Shown here: piece after piece, positions 7,460-15,694 of the stretch
Numbering within the stretch: the stretch's first letter is position 1
Layout: every line of letters begins with the position of its first letter
Assembly (NCBI RefSeq): GCF_023369555.1
Contig: NZ_JACJVC010000001.1
Location: 186,001 to 250,000, forward strand
DNA: 64,000 nt
Direction: 5' to 3'
DNA from: Actinomyces sp. AC-20-1
Lineage (GTDB): Bacteria > Actinomycetota > Actinomycetes > Actinomycetales > Actinomycetaceae
Notes under the pieces: generated by a model
The model's input: the letters and a program-made list of their open reading frames with translations, nothing else
What the model was told of the DNA's origin: nothing
The model's database searches: none
Made by a program: the position numbers and the translations under genes

Positions 7460-8709
7460 ATGGCCGCGCGCCGTGAGATCACGAAGAAGTTCGCCCGCAA
7501 GTACGCGAAGGCGGACCGGGCTGAGAAAGGCCGGCTGCTGGACGCACTGGTCGAGACCACCGGGTGGACGCGCGATCACGCCCGCCGGGCAATCTGTGCG
7601 GCCGCGGCGCGCAAGGGCGCCGCGAGCCAGCAGCAACGCAAGCCGCGTGAGCGGAAGTACTCCTACGACGCACTCGTCGTGCTGCAGGAGGTGTGGGCGC
7701 TGGCCGGGCAGCCGTTGGGGAAGTACCTCGCCGCGCTCATGGGCGACACTCTGGAACGGCTGGTGCAGTTCAACGAGCTCGGCTGCCTCGCCTCCCGGCT
7801 CAGTGAGGCCGTGCTGGGCGAGCTGCGGTATGAGTCCGGCGACGATCGACCGTTACCTGAAGCCGCATCGTGACGCCCGCTACCCGGGCACGCTGGGCAC
7901 GACGAGGCCTTCACACATCCTGCGGTCCTCGATCCCGTTGCGCACCGCGATGGACGACCTCCCTGCGGGACCAGGGTTCTACGAGCTGGACACCGTCGCG
8001 CACTGCGGGCACTCCGCCAAAGGCGAGTACCTGCGCACCCTGACCGCGACGGACCCGGTGACCGGGTGGACGCTGATCCGCGCCATCGGCAACAACGCGC
8101 ACGTGAACGTCAAGGCGGAGACGGAGTGGATCCGGCAGCGCTCGCCGGTCCCGATCTTGGGGATGGACTTCGACAACGGGTCCGAGTTCCTGAACTGGCC
8201 GGTGATCGCCTGGTGTGACGACCACGAGATCCCCGTCACGAGGGGGCGCCCCTATCAGCACAACGACAACGCTCACGTCGAGCAGCGCAACGGCGACCGG
8301 GTGCGTCGGCACGCGTTCGGCTACCGCTACGAAACCGACGCCGAGCTGTGGCTGCCCAACGAGCTGCACTCACTGGTGATCAAGCGCAAGAACTTCCTGT
8401 TGCCCTGCGTGAAGGCCACCAGCTGGACCCACACCAGCGCGGGCAGGAACAAGCGCGTCTACGACAAGCCCAAAACCCCGTACCAGCGACTCCTCGGCAT
8501 GGGCACCCTCGCCCCCGCCACCACCGGCCGACTGGCCACCGAGCACGCGGATACTGAACCCCGCAGCGACCACCCGCCGCATCACCCGCATCCAGCAGCA
8601 ACTCATCGAGATGGCCTCAGCCCGCACCCAGGGACCACACTTGTCGAAGACGAAGACGATGCGCTGCCTCGTCCGCAGCCACCCACGAGGTCCCCAGACA
8701 GTGGTGTGA
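7460..8709 (+). pseudogene. Frameshifted transposase remnant (integrase-core, IS1202/ISNCY-like)
   Basis: Three frames in sequence encode one transposase. Frame one runs from ATG 7460 (AAGGAG site 6 nt upstream) with an N-terminal HTH-like domain to about 7830. The frame then shifts by one base into the catalytic core: GFYELDTVAHCG, a second acidic site in GMDFDNGSEF, and RPYQHNDNAHVEQRNGD, typical of DDE transposases of the IS1202/ISNCY group. Near 8548 the frame shifts by one base again into a tail beginning ILNPAATTRRITRIQQQL and ending at TGA 8707-8709. Two shifts argue for decay rather than programmed frameshifting. I could not define terminal inverted repeats or target duplications. Confidence 0.85.
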
Positions 8710-8762
8710 CCGGGGAACGTGGGTGGCTGCTGCCGCCGGGGCTGTGATGACGACCGCGCGCC

Positions 8763-10385
8763 TCAGGGCCTACCCGGCCGCCCGCAGAGCGCGGCGCCGA
8801 GCAGCGCGCTCAGTCCCATGACGGCCGGCCAGGTGGCGGGCGCGGTGGCGACGACGTGGGCCCAGCCCCAGGGGGCGGCGGGCCACAGGGCCGCCGACAG
8901 CGCCTCGTTGCCGGCGATGACGAGGCTCGTGAGCAGCCCGAGGACGGCGACGACGAGGGCGGTGGCCAGGCCGGCCAGCTGGGTGACGGCGTAGGCGGCC
9001 GCCGTGGTGACGAGCAGGACCCAGGGGGTCACGAGCAGCATGTGGGTGGGGGCCAGGCCCGAGGCCGCCGCGGCGCTCCCGCCGGCGGCAGCCCAGGAGG
9101 CCGTGGCCACCGCGCTGAGGAAGACGGTGGTGAGCCCCAGGGCCGCGGCGTCGAGCACGCCGGCCCGCTCGCGCAGCAGCAGGCCGCGGCGGGCGGAGGA
9201 CTGGGCGCTCCAGGCGGTCGTGCCGGCGACGCTCGCCGAGACGGGCAGGCCCACGAGGCCCAGCAGGCTCAGGGCGGCGCCGGGGCCGTAGACGGCGCTG
9301 ACGAGGGCGGTGAGCGCGACCATGAGCACGGCGAGCAGGCTCCACACGCCCCAGGGCAGGACGAGCAGGAGGGCTCGCAGCGGGCGGGGGCGGCCGGCGG
9401 CGCGGGCCGGGCCGGAGATCACGAGACCGGATGCCGCGGGGACGCCGGCAGTCTCGGGGACCCGTGTGGTGACGTCGACCCCGCCGGCACCACGGGCCTC
9501 GCGCCGGGGCTGAGCCTCCCCCGCGCGCCCGGGGCGCCTCCTGCGGCCGCGCCCGCCCGCCACCACAGGCCGCTCGGGCACCGCCATGAGCAGGACGAGC
9601 GCAGCGGCGAGCGCACCGGTCAGGAGCGCGGCCGAGGGCCACCACGGCCAGTGCCACACGGGAGAGCCGGGCTCGAGGGAGACGGAGTTGGCGTGCACGC
9701 CCAGCAGCGGCAGGGTGCCGCGAACCAGCCAGGTCCAGGGGCGCAGCAGCCAGCCCGGGCTCTCAGCGCCCAGGGCCCCGGCGACGGACCAGGCGAGGGC
9801 GGCCGCGGGGGCCAGGCCGACGGCGGCGCCGCCCAGGAGCCGACAGGCCAGCGCGCCGAGCAGGGCGGCGCCGGCCGTGCCCACCCACATGAGCAGGCCG
9901 AAGGGCAGGTAGCGCCCGGCCGGGCCGGGGCCCTGTCCCATGAGCAGGCCGTGGGCGACGACGGGCGCGAGCAGCACCACCTGGGCCGCGAGCGCGGCGA
10001 GGGTGAGCACCCCGGCGCGCGCGAGGGTGGCGCGGGCGGCGGGCACGGGCCGCCAGGCGGTGCCGCCGTAGCGCCAGCGCTGCTCGCGCCACTCGGCCAT
10101 CGCCCCGGTCAGGGCCCCGGCGGGCAGGGCGACGGCGACCGGGTAGAAGGACAGCCAGGCGAGGATGTTGCCGTCCCACTGGCCGCCGTCGACGGACAGG
10201 CCGGACGACAGCGTGACCTGGGCGAGGACGAGGCAGTAGACGGCCACGGCGAGGCTCACGGCGAGCGAGCCCCAGGTGAAGGTCCCGCGTGAGCGCAACA
10301 GCTCGGCGCGCAGGAGGCGGGGCGGGCGCCCGGAGGACCCGGAGCCCCCGGTGGCTGTGGCGGTCGGGGTCATGACGGTGCTCAT
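8763..10385 (-). CDS. ABC-2-type transporter permease (module A)
   Basis: The 540-residue protein is highly hydrophobic with about 12 predicted helices in two halves, joined by a charged Arg/Gly-rich linker (about residues 275-330). It overlaps the upstream ATPase gene by 4 bp (ATGA), so the two are translationally coupled and form one transporter. The pair follows a response regulator and a histidine kinase on the same strand, the usual layout of drug- or peptide-sensing exporters. The substrate cannot be read from the sequence; antimicrobial efflux or envelope-stress response is a reasonable guess. Confidence 0.82.
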   Translation of the reverse strand: MSTVMTPTATATGGSGSSGRPPRLLRAELLRSRGTFTWGSLAVSLAVAVYCLVLAQVTLSSGLSVDGGQWDGNILAWLSFYPVAVALPAGALTGAMAEWREQRWRYGGTAWRPVPAARATLARAGVLTLAALAAQVVLLAPVVAHGLLMGQGPGPAGRYLPFGLLMWVGTAGAALLGALACRLLGGAAVGLAPAAALAWSVAGALGAESPGWLLRPWTWLVRGTLPLLGVHANSVSLEPGSPVWHWPWWPSAALLTGALAAALVLLMAVPERPVVAGGRGRRRRPGRAGEAQPRREARGAGGVDVTTRVPETAGVPAASGLVISGPARAAGRPRPLRALLLVLPWGVWSLLAVLMVALTALVSAVYGPGAALSLLGLVGLPVSASVAGTTAWSAQSSARRGLLLRERAGVLDAAALGLTTVFLSAVATASWAAAGGSAAAASGLAPTHMLLVTPWVLLVTTAAAYAVTQLAGLATALVVAVLGLLTSLVIAGNEALSAALWPAAPWGWAHVVATAPATWPAVMGLSALLGAALCGRPGRP

Positions 10386-11137
10386 CGCTGCTCCCCCGTG
10401 CCGGTGACGAGCGCCAGGTAGGCGTTCTCGAGGCCGACGCCGTCGTCGGGGTCGGCCAGGCCCTCCAGCGCTCCCTCGTAGGCCAGCCGTCCGCGGTTCA
10501 GGACGCCGACGTCGTCGGCCATGCGGGCCATCTCGCCCAGCTGGTGGCTGGAGACGATGACGGTGCGCCCGGAGCGTGCGAGGGCCCGCAGGAGGTCGCG
10601 CAGCTCGATGACGCCCTGCGGGTCGAGCCCGTTCTGCGGCTCGTCGAGGATGAGGACCTCGGGGTCGGTGAGCAGCGCCATGGCCAGGGCCAGGCGCGTC
10701 CTCATCCCGGTGGAGAAGGCGCCGGCGCGCGTGCGCCCGGCACCGGCGAGCCCGACCTGCTCGAGCAGCGGGTCGATGACATCCAGGTCGGTGCCGGTCA
10801 GGTGGGCGTGGACGGCGAGGTTGCGGTGGGCGCTGAGCCTGGGGAAGAAGGAGGGGCCGTTGACGGAGGCGCCGATGTGCGCCAGGCAGCCCTGGTCGAA
10901 GGGCCTGCCGAGGACCTCGACGCTGCCGGCCTCGGGCCGCAGCAGGCCCAGCGCGATGGACAGGGTGGTGGACTTGCCCGCCCCGTTGGGGCCCAGGAGG
11001 GCGTAGACGCGCCCGGGCCGGGCGGTGAGGTCGAGCCCATCGAGGACCCGTCGGCGGTGGAAGGACTTCGTCAGGCCCGCCAGGCGCAGGCCCGGCACCT
11101 GGTGCGCGGGGCTGGTGGTCGGTGTCGTGGTGCTCAT
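10382..11137 (-). CDS. ABC transporter ATPase (module A)
   Basis: This 251-residue ATPase belongs to the CcmA/BcrA-like group that pairs with ABC-2 permeases. Walker A GPNGAGKST, Q-loop region IGASVNGPSFFPRL, a variant signature FSTGMRTRLALA, Walker B VLILDEPQNGLD and switch His in SSHQ are all present. The ATG at 11137 was chosen because the protein then starts with a short Ser/Thr leader before the domain; an upstream in-frame start at 11188 would add only a basic extension. It is coupled to the permease by an ATGA overlap and lies 106 bp downstream of the response regulator. Confidence 0.92.
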   Translation of the reverse strand: MSTTTPTTSPAHQVPGLRLAGLTKSFHRRRVLDGLDLTARPGRVYALLGPNGAGKSTTLSIALGLLRPEAGSVEVLGRPFDQGCLAHIGASVNGPSFFPRLSAHRNLAVHAHLTGTDLDVIDPLLEQVGLAGAGRTRAGAFSTGMRTRLALAMALLTDPEVLILDEPQNGLDPQGVIELRDLLRALARSGRTVIVSSHQLGEMARMADDVGVLNRGRLAYEGALEGLADPDDGVGLENAYLALVTGTGEQR

Positions 11138-11243
11138 GGCACGAGCCTGGCCGCCGCGTGGGGGCCGGCGGATCCCCCCGAGGGACACCGTCCGCAGGAC
11201 GCGGCCGGCACCGGCCTCCCCCCTGGGGAGGAGGCGGGCCCGC

Positions 11244-12059
11244 TCAGGCGGGGCGGCCGTCCTCGGTCGCGGGCCCGGCCAGGGCGTGGCGGTAGGCGTG
11301 GACGATGAGCTCGACCCGGTTGGCGCAGCCGGTCTTGCCCAGCAGGGACCTCATGTGCGTCTTGACGGTGGACTCGGCCAGGTGCAGGCGCTCGCCGACG
11401 GCGGTGTTGGACAGTCCCTCGCACACCAGGGCGAGGACCTCCTCCTCGCGGGCGGTCAGGGGCTCGGCCAGAGCCTGGCCGGTCCCGGTGGTCGCGGGCG
11501 AGCCCTCCGGGGCCGGGCCGCCCGACGGCGCCCCGGCCTGCTCCGCCCCGGCGGCGCTGCTCGGCGGCCCCGGCTCCCCCGGGGACTCGGCCGGCCCCGG
11601 CTCCCCCAGCTGGGCCAGGACCGTGCCGGTGACCGCCGGGTCCAGCCAGGAGCCGCCCTCGGCGACGGCGCGCACCGCCTCGAGCAGCACCTGCGGGGAG
11701 GTGTCCTTGAGGAGGTAGCCGTCGGCGCCCGCCCGCAGGGCCCCGAGGACGAGCTCCTCGTCGTCGAAGGTGGTGAGCACGAGCACCCGGGTGCCGGCCA
11801 GCTCCGGGTCGGCTCGCAGGGCCCGGATGGTGCCCGCCCCGTCCAGGACGGGCATGCGCAGGTCCATGAGGACGAGGTCGGTCCCACCACCCGGGACCGC
11901 CTCACGCAGCACCTCGAGCGCGGCGGCGCCGTCGGCGGCGGTGGCGATGACCTCCAGGTCCGGCTGGGCCTCGAGCAGCATCGTGAAGGAGGCGCGCACG
12001 AGCTCCTGGTCGTCGACGACGACCACGCGCCGGGCCGCCGGTGGGTGCCTGTCAGTCAT
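11244..12059 (-). CDS. NarL/LuxR-family response regulator (module A)
   Basis: The 271-residue product has an N-terminal receiver domain (VVVVDDQELVRASF with the acidic pair, phospho-acceptor Asp in VLMDLRMP, Thr in VLTTFDD and Lys in YLLKD) and a C-terminal LuxR HTH (TAREEEVLALVCEGLSNTAV). Between them is an unusually long Gly/Pro/Ala-rich linker of about 55 residues. It overlaps the histidine kinase gene by 8 bp and precedes the ABC pair, so it probably controls that transporter. The long linker is likely low-complexity expansion. Confidence 0.92.
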   Translation of the reverse strand: MTDRHPPAARRVVVVDDQELVRASFTMLLEAQPDLEVIATAADGAAALEVLREAVPGGGTDLVLMDLRMPVLDGAGTIRALRADPELAGTRVLVLTTFDDEELVLGALRAGADGYLLKDTSPQVLLEAVRAVAEGGSWLDPAVTGTVLAQLGEPGPAESPGEPGPPSSAAGAEQAGAPSGGPAPEGSPATTGTGQALAEPLTAREEEVLALVCEGLSNTAVGERLHLAESTVKTHMRSLLGKTGCANRVELIVHAYRHALAGPATEDGRPA

Positions 12060-13344
12060 GGTGCTCCTTCCTGCGCGCGGTGACGGGGACGGTGACGTCG
12101 AGGACGAAGCGCGCTCCCCCGGGCCCGGGCACCACCCCGGTGCTCAGGGCGCCGCCCACGAGCCTGACCCGCTCGGCCAGGCCGCTCAGGCCGCTGCCGG
12201 GCTCCGTCGGCCGTGCCGGCGCCGTCAGGGTGTTGGTGACCGTGAGCCGGCAGGCGCCGTCGGCCTCCCACAGGCTCAGGGTGGCGTGGCCGGCGCCGTG
12301 GCGCAGGGCGTTGGTCAGCGCCTCCTGGGCGCAGCGCAGCACCGCCAGGCGCTGGTGGACTCCCCAGCCCTGCCCCAGGGCGGTCAGGTCAGCGGCCGCG
12401 GGCAGCTGCGCCTCGACCTCGAGGCCGGCGGCGCGCACGGCGGCCAGCGCCTCGTGGACCGCGCCGAGGTCCGCCGGGGCGAGCGCGCCCTCACCCGGGG
12501 CCCGCAGCACGCGCACGAGCTCGCGCACCTCCTCCAGGGAGGCGGCGGCCGTGCGCTCGACGTCCACCAGGGCCGCGCGGTGGGCACCGGGGTCCTCGAG
12601 CGCCAGGGCCGTGCCCGCACGGACCTTGACGGCGGTGAGGGAGTGGCCGATGAGGTCGTGGAGCTCGCGGGCCAGGCGCAGCCGCTCCTCGTCCACGGCC
12701 CGCCGGCGCACGGCCTCGCGCTCGCGCACCCTCTCCTGCGCCAGGTGGCGGCGCCTGAGGGCGTCGGCGGTGACGAGCACGACGGCGAGCAGGCACACGG
12801 TGGTGTACATCAGCAGGTCCACGGTGCCCGCGGCGGTGAGCGACTGCTGGGCGGTGCGGTTGCGGCCCAGCACCAGCATGTTGACCGGGTTGACGAGGCA
12901 GCCGGCCAGCGACACGGCCACCGCCCCACGGCCCCAGCGCGGGTCCGGGTCCCAGCGCACGCAGGCGTGCAGCGTGGTCAGGGCCGTCAGCGCCAGCGGC
13001 GAGACGCCCAGCGACACCGGTGACAGGAGGGTGAGCACGGCGTAGGAGGCCAGGCCCGCCGCGGTGACGAGGGCACTGGCGCGCAGCCGGGCACGGCGCC
13101 AGGGCTGGGCGGCGGCGATGACGGTCCCGACGGCGAGGTCGGCGACGTAGACGGCGTGGACGCCGAAGCGGGCCAGGAGGCTGAGGGAGACGGCTGCGAT
13201 GAGCAGGCACCCGACGCCGAGGAGGACGTCCGCCGCGGGCAGGCAGCGGGCACTGTCCCGGGGCCCGAGGAGCCGGGCCCCGGCGCGCCAGTCGGTGACC
13301 GGGCAGGCGGGCGCCGGGGGCCGGTCCGTGACCCGGCCCCTCAT
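12052..13344 (-). CDS. Sensor histidine kinase, HisKA_3 type (module A)
   Basis: This 430-residue kinase has an N-terminal membrane domain with about five to six helices (residues 40-210), a dimerisation segment with the phospho-acceptor His in ELHDLIGHSL, and a HATPase domain (N-box EALTNALRHG, G-box GSGLSGLAERV). It has no large extracytoplasmic sensor loop, so it probably senses within the membrane, as do kinases beside antimicrobial-peptide exporters. It overlaps the response regulator downstream (8 bp) and the truncated regulator upstream (4 bp), tying modules A and B into one transcript. Confidence 0.9.
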   Translation of the reverse strand: MRGRVTDRPPAPACPVTDWRAGARLLGPRDSARCLPAADVLLGVGCLLIAAVSLSLLARFGVHAVYVADLAVGTVIAAAQPWRRARLRASALVTAAGLASYAVLTLLSPVSLGVSPLALTALTTLHACVRWDPDPRWGRGAVAVSLAGCLVNPVNMLVLGRNRTAQQSLTAAGTVDLLMYTTVCLLAVVLVTADALRRRHLAQERVREREAVRRRAVDEERLRLARELHDLIGHSLTAVKVRAGTALALEDPGAHRAALVDVERTAAASLEEVRELVRVLRAPGEGALAPADLGAVHEALAAVRAAGLEVEAQLPAAADLTALGQGWGVHQRLAVLRCAQEALTNALRHGAGHATLSLWEADGACRLTVTNTLTAPARPTEPGSGLSGLAERVRLVGGALSTGVVPGPGGARFVLDVTVPVTARRKEHHD

Positions 13345-13742
13345 GCGGTGGCGCGCAGCCAGGTGAGGACCGCCCTCACACGGCGGTTGTCCTCGCCGGG
13401 CGGCAGGTCGAGCTTGGCCAGGATGTTGGCCACGTGCTTGGCGACGGCGCCGTCGGACAGGACCAGGCGCTCGGCCACCTGGGTGTTGGACAGGCCCTCG
13501 GCCATGAGCGCCAGGACCTCGCGCTCGCGGTCGGTCAGCCGCTCGACCCTCTCGGCGTCCTCGCCCGAGGCGGGGGTGGCGGCGTCCGTGGCGGGGCGGG
13601 CGGGGGCGCCCATGAGGCTCGCCAGGACCTCCGGGTCGATGACGACGCCCCCGACGGCGACGACCTCGTGGCCGGCTGCGGCCAGCAGGCCGGCGAGGCC
13701 CTCGCGCAGGAGGGCGGCGTTGTCGGCGAGCAGGATCCTCAT
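13341..13742 (-). CDS. LuxR-type regulator with internally deleted receiver domain (module B)
   Basis: The 133-residue product begins like a response regulator (MRILLADNAALLREG) but jumps after HEVVAVG directly to VVIDPEVLASLMG, a segment that normally ends the receiver. About 75-80 residues, including the phospho-acceptor Asp and the switch Lys, are missing in frame. The second acidic residue of the usual DD pair is also Asn. The C-terminal HTH (LTDREREVLALMAEGLSNTQVAERL) is intact. The ATG at 13742 has AGGA 7 nt upstream. It follows the kinase at 13762-14817 and overlaps the next kinase by 4 bp. It may bind DNA without phosphorylation control, or be decaying. Confidence 0.85.
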   Translation of the reverse strand: MRILLADNAALLREGLAGLLAAAGHEVVAVGGVVIDPEVLASLMGAPARPATDAATPASGEDAERVERLTDREREVLALMAEGLSNTQVAERLVLSDGAVAKHVANILAKLDLPPGEDNRRVRAVLTWLRATA

Positions 13743-13761
13743 GGGGCCATCCTGCCCCACC

Positions 13762-14817
13762 TCAGCGGGCGGCAGCGCTCACGGGGCGGGTCCCGACGGC
13801 GGGCTCGGCCCAGGGCGGGGTGAGCGGGGCGGTGATCCTCAGGCGCGTGCCGGCCCCGGGGGCGGAGTCGACGGCGAGGTGCCCTCCGACGGACTCCAGG
13901 CGCTGGGACATGCCGGCCAGGCCGGTGGAGCCCGCGGCCGCCGGGTCGGCCCCGCCGCACCCGTCGTCGGTGACGACGACGACCAGGCCGTCGGCGCCGA
14001 CGTCGAGCCGCACCGTGGCGGTGGCCCGGGGGCCGGCGTGCCGGGCGGCGTTGGTCAGGGCCTCGCAGACGGCAAAGTAGACGGCGGTGGCGACCGGGGA
14101 GGTCAGTGCCGCCAGGTGCTCCTCGGCCCCGGTGACGCTCACGGTGGTGGGCAGGGGCGCGCGGCCCGCGAGGTCGCGCAGGGCCGGGCCCAGGCCCCGC
14201 TCGGTGAGGACGGCGGGGCGGATGCCGTGGACGGTCTCGCGCAGGGCCCGCAGGGCGGCCTCAGCCAGGTCCTGGGCGGCGTCGAGGTCGGCGAGCAGGG
14301 CCTCGCGCACGGTCCCGGTAACACCCTCGTGCGCGAGCTCGCGCACGCGCACCCGTGTCATGCCCAGGCCCATGGTGAGGGCGACGAGGTCCTGCTGGGC
14401 GCCGTCGTGCAGGTCCCGCTCGATGCGGGCGCGCTCGGCGTCGAAGGCGTCCACGAGGGTGGCACGCCCGGCGGTGAGGTGGCCGACCTCGGCGGTGAGG
14501 GTGGCCAGGCGCTCCTCCTGCGAGGAGTCGGACAGCGCCTGGGTGAGGCGGGCGCGCAGGAGCCCCAGGGCGTAGAGGAGGCCGGCCGTCGCCGCGAGGC
14601 AGGCGGCCCCCAGGGGCACCAGCCACCACCCCTGCCCGGTGGAGCTGATCTCGGCGGACCAGGCGATGAGGCTGACCTCGAGCGGGGCCTCGGCGGAGAC
14701 CCTGAAGGGCAGGACGACGAGGATGGCGGCCAGCACCCCGCCGCCGAAGGCGACGAGGAGGCTGAGGGCGCGCAGGCGCCGGCTGCGCGGTGAGGAGGTC
14801 GGGGCGGCGTGTGGCAT
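13762..14817 (-). CDS. Sensor histidine kinase, HisKA_3 type (module B)
   Basis: The 351-residue kinase has about two N-terminal membrane helices, a coiled region, a phospho-acceptor His in RDLHDGAQQDLVALTMGLG, and a HATPase domain with N-box CEALTNAARHAG and G-box GSTGLAGMSQRL. The ATG at 14817 is favoured because a -10-like TAGCGT (14825-14830) ends 7 nt before it, giving a leaderless start. Its cognate regulator should be the next gene, which lacks the phosphorylation site. The divergent ABC genes at 14975-16794 are the expected target. Confidence 0.9.
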   Translation of the reverse strand: MPHAAPTSSPRSRRLRALSLLVAFGGGVLAAILVVLPFRVSAEAPLEVSLIAWSAEISSTGQGWWLVPLGAACLAATAGLLYALGLLRARLTQALSDSSQEERLATLTAEVGHLTAGRATLVDAFDAERARIERDLHDGAQQDLVALTMGLGMTRVRVRELAHEGVTGTVREALLADLDAAQDLAEAALRALRETVHGIRPAVLTERGLGPALRDLAGRAPLPTTVSVTGAEEHLAALTSPVATAVYFAVCEALTNAARHAGPRATATVRLDVGADGLVVVVTDDGCGGADPAAAGSTGLAGMSQRLESVGGHLAVDSAPGAGTRLRITAPLTPPWAEPAVGTRPVSAAAR

Positions 14818-14974
14818 GACCTGGACGCTACGGCAGGCGCCGGGCGCCCCACACGGGTGCCAGGACCCCACCTGCCGGGTGGAGCCGGCACCACCGGGCA
14901 GCGCCCAGCACCACCGCGCAGGTGGGGAGCCAGCGCCCGTGACCCGGCGGGGCGCCGGCGGTTGCCTTGAGGGC

Positions 14975-15694
14975 ATGAGCACACTCACCCGCCGCAGCGC
15001 GGCACCCGGGAGCGCACAGGCTCCCCAGCCCCGTCCCTCCGCCCTCCCCCGCCCGGCAGCGGGCGCCACCGGCCGCGCGCCGGCCGTAGCGGCCCTCGCG
15101 CGCCGGGACCTCAGCCGGGTCTACCCCCTGCCCGGGCGGCGCCGGGAGGGCGTGGTGGCGGTCAGCGCGGTGAGCCTGGCCCTGGAGGCCGGCTCCTTCA
15201 CCTCCCTCGTGGGGGCCTCGGGCTGCGGCAAGTCCACGCTCCTGGCTTGCCTGGCGGGCCTGGACCGCCCCACCCGGGGCAGCGTGAGCGTGCTCGGCCG
15301 GAAGACCACGGGGCTGGGCCCGCGCGCTGCCGCCCGCCTGCGCGCCGAGCACGTCGGCCTGTCTGCGCAGGCCTCACAGCTGCCCCACGAGCTCAGCGGC
15401 GGCGAGCGCCAGCGGGTCGCCATCGCCCGGGTGCTGGCCTCACGGCCCGCTGTCGTCTTCGCCGACGAGCCCACCGCGGCCCTGGACGTGGCCGCAGCGG
15501 TCCTCGGCTGGCTCGCCGAGCTCGCCGCCGCGGGCACCGCCGTCCTCATGGTCACCCATGACGCCACGGCCGCCGCCCGCGCCGAGCGGGTCCTCGTCAT
15601 GGACGCCGGGCACCTCGTCGGGCACCTGCCCGGTGGGGACCCGTCCGCCGTCTCCGACGCCGTCCTGGCCGCACGGGCGGGAGGTGGGCGCTGA
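14975..15694 (+). CDS. ABC transporter ATPase, MacB type, lacking the Q-loop/helical region (module B)
   Basis: This 239-residue protein has an Ala/Pro-rich leader of about 45 residues, Walker A GASGCGKST, signature LSGGERQR, Walker B VVFADEPTAALD and switch His in VTHD. Between RAEHVG and LSAQASQLPHE about 45-50 residues normally hold the Q-loop and the helix contacting the permease; here they are absent in frame. A Val-Gly pair occurs on both sides in family members, consistent with deletion between short repeats. The D-loop region also looks shortened. ATP coupling is doubtful, so this is probably a non-functional or altered subunit. Confidence 0.8.
   Translation: MSTLTRRSAAPGSAQAPQPRPSALPRPAAGATGRAPAVAALARRDLSRVYPLPGRRREGVVAVSAVSLALEAGSFTSLVGASGCGKSTLLACLAGLDRPTRGSVSVLGRKTTGLGPRAAARLRAEHVGLSAQASQLPHELSGGERQRVAIARVLASRPAVVFADEPTAALDVAAAVLGWLAELAAAGTAVLMVTHDATAAARAERVLVMDAGHLVGHLPGGDPSAVSDAVLAARAGGGR

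Noticed and set aside
7460-8709. Programmed frameshifting in the transposase
   Set aside because: There are two shifts, both of the +1 type, without an obvious slippery heptamer; decay is simpler.
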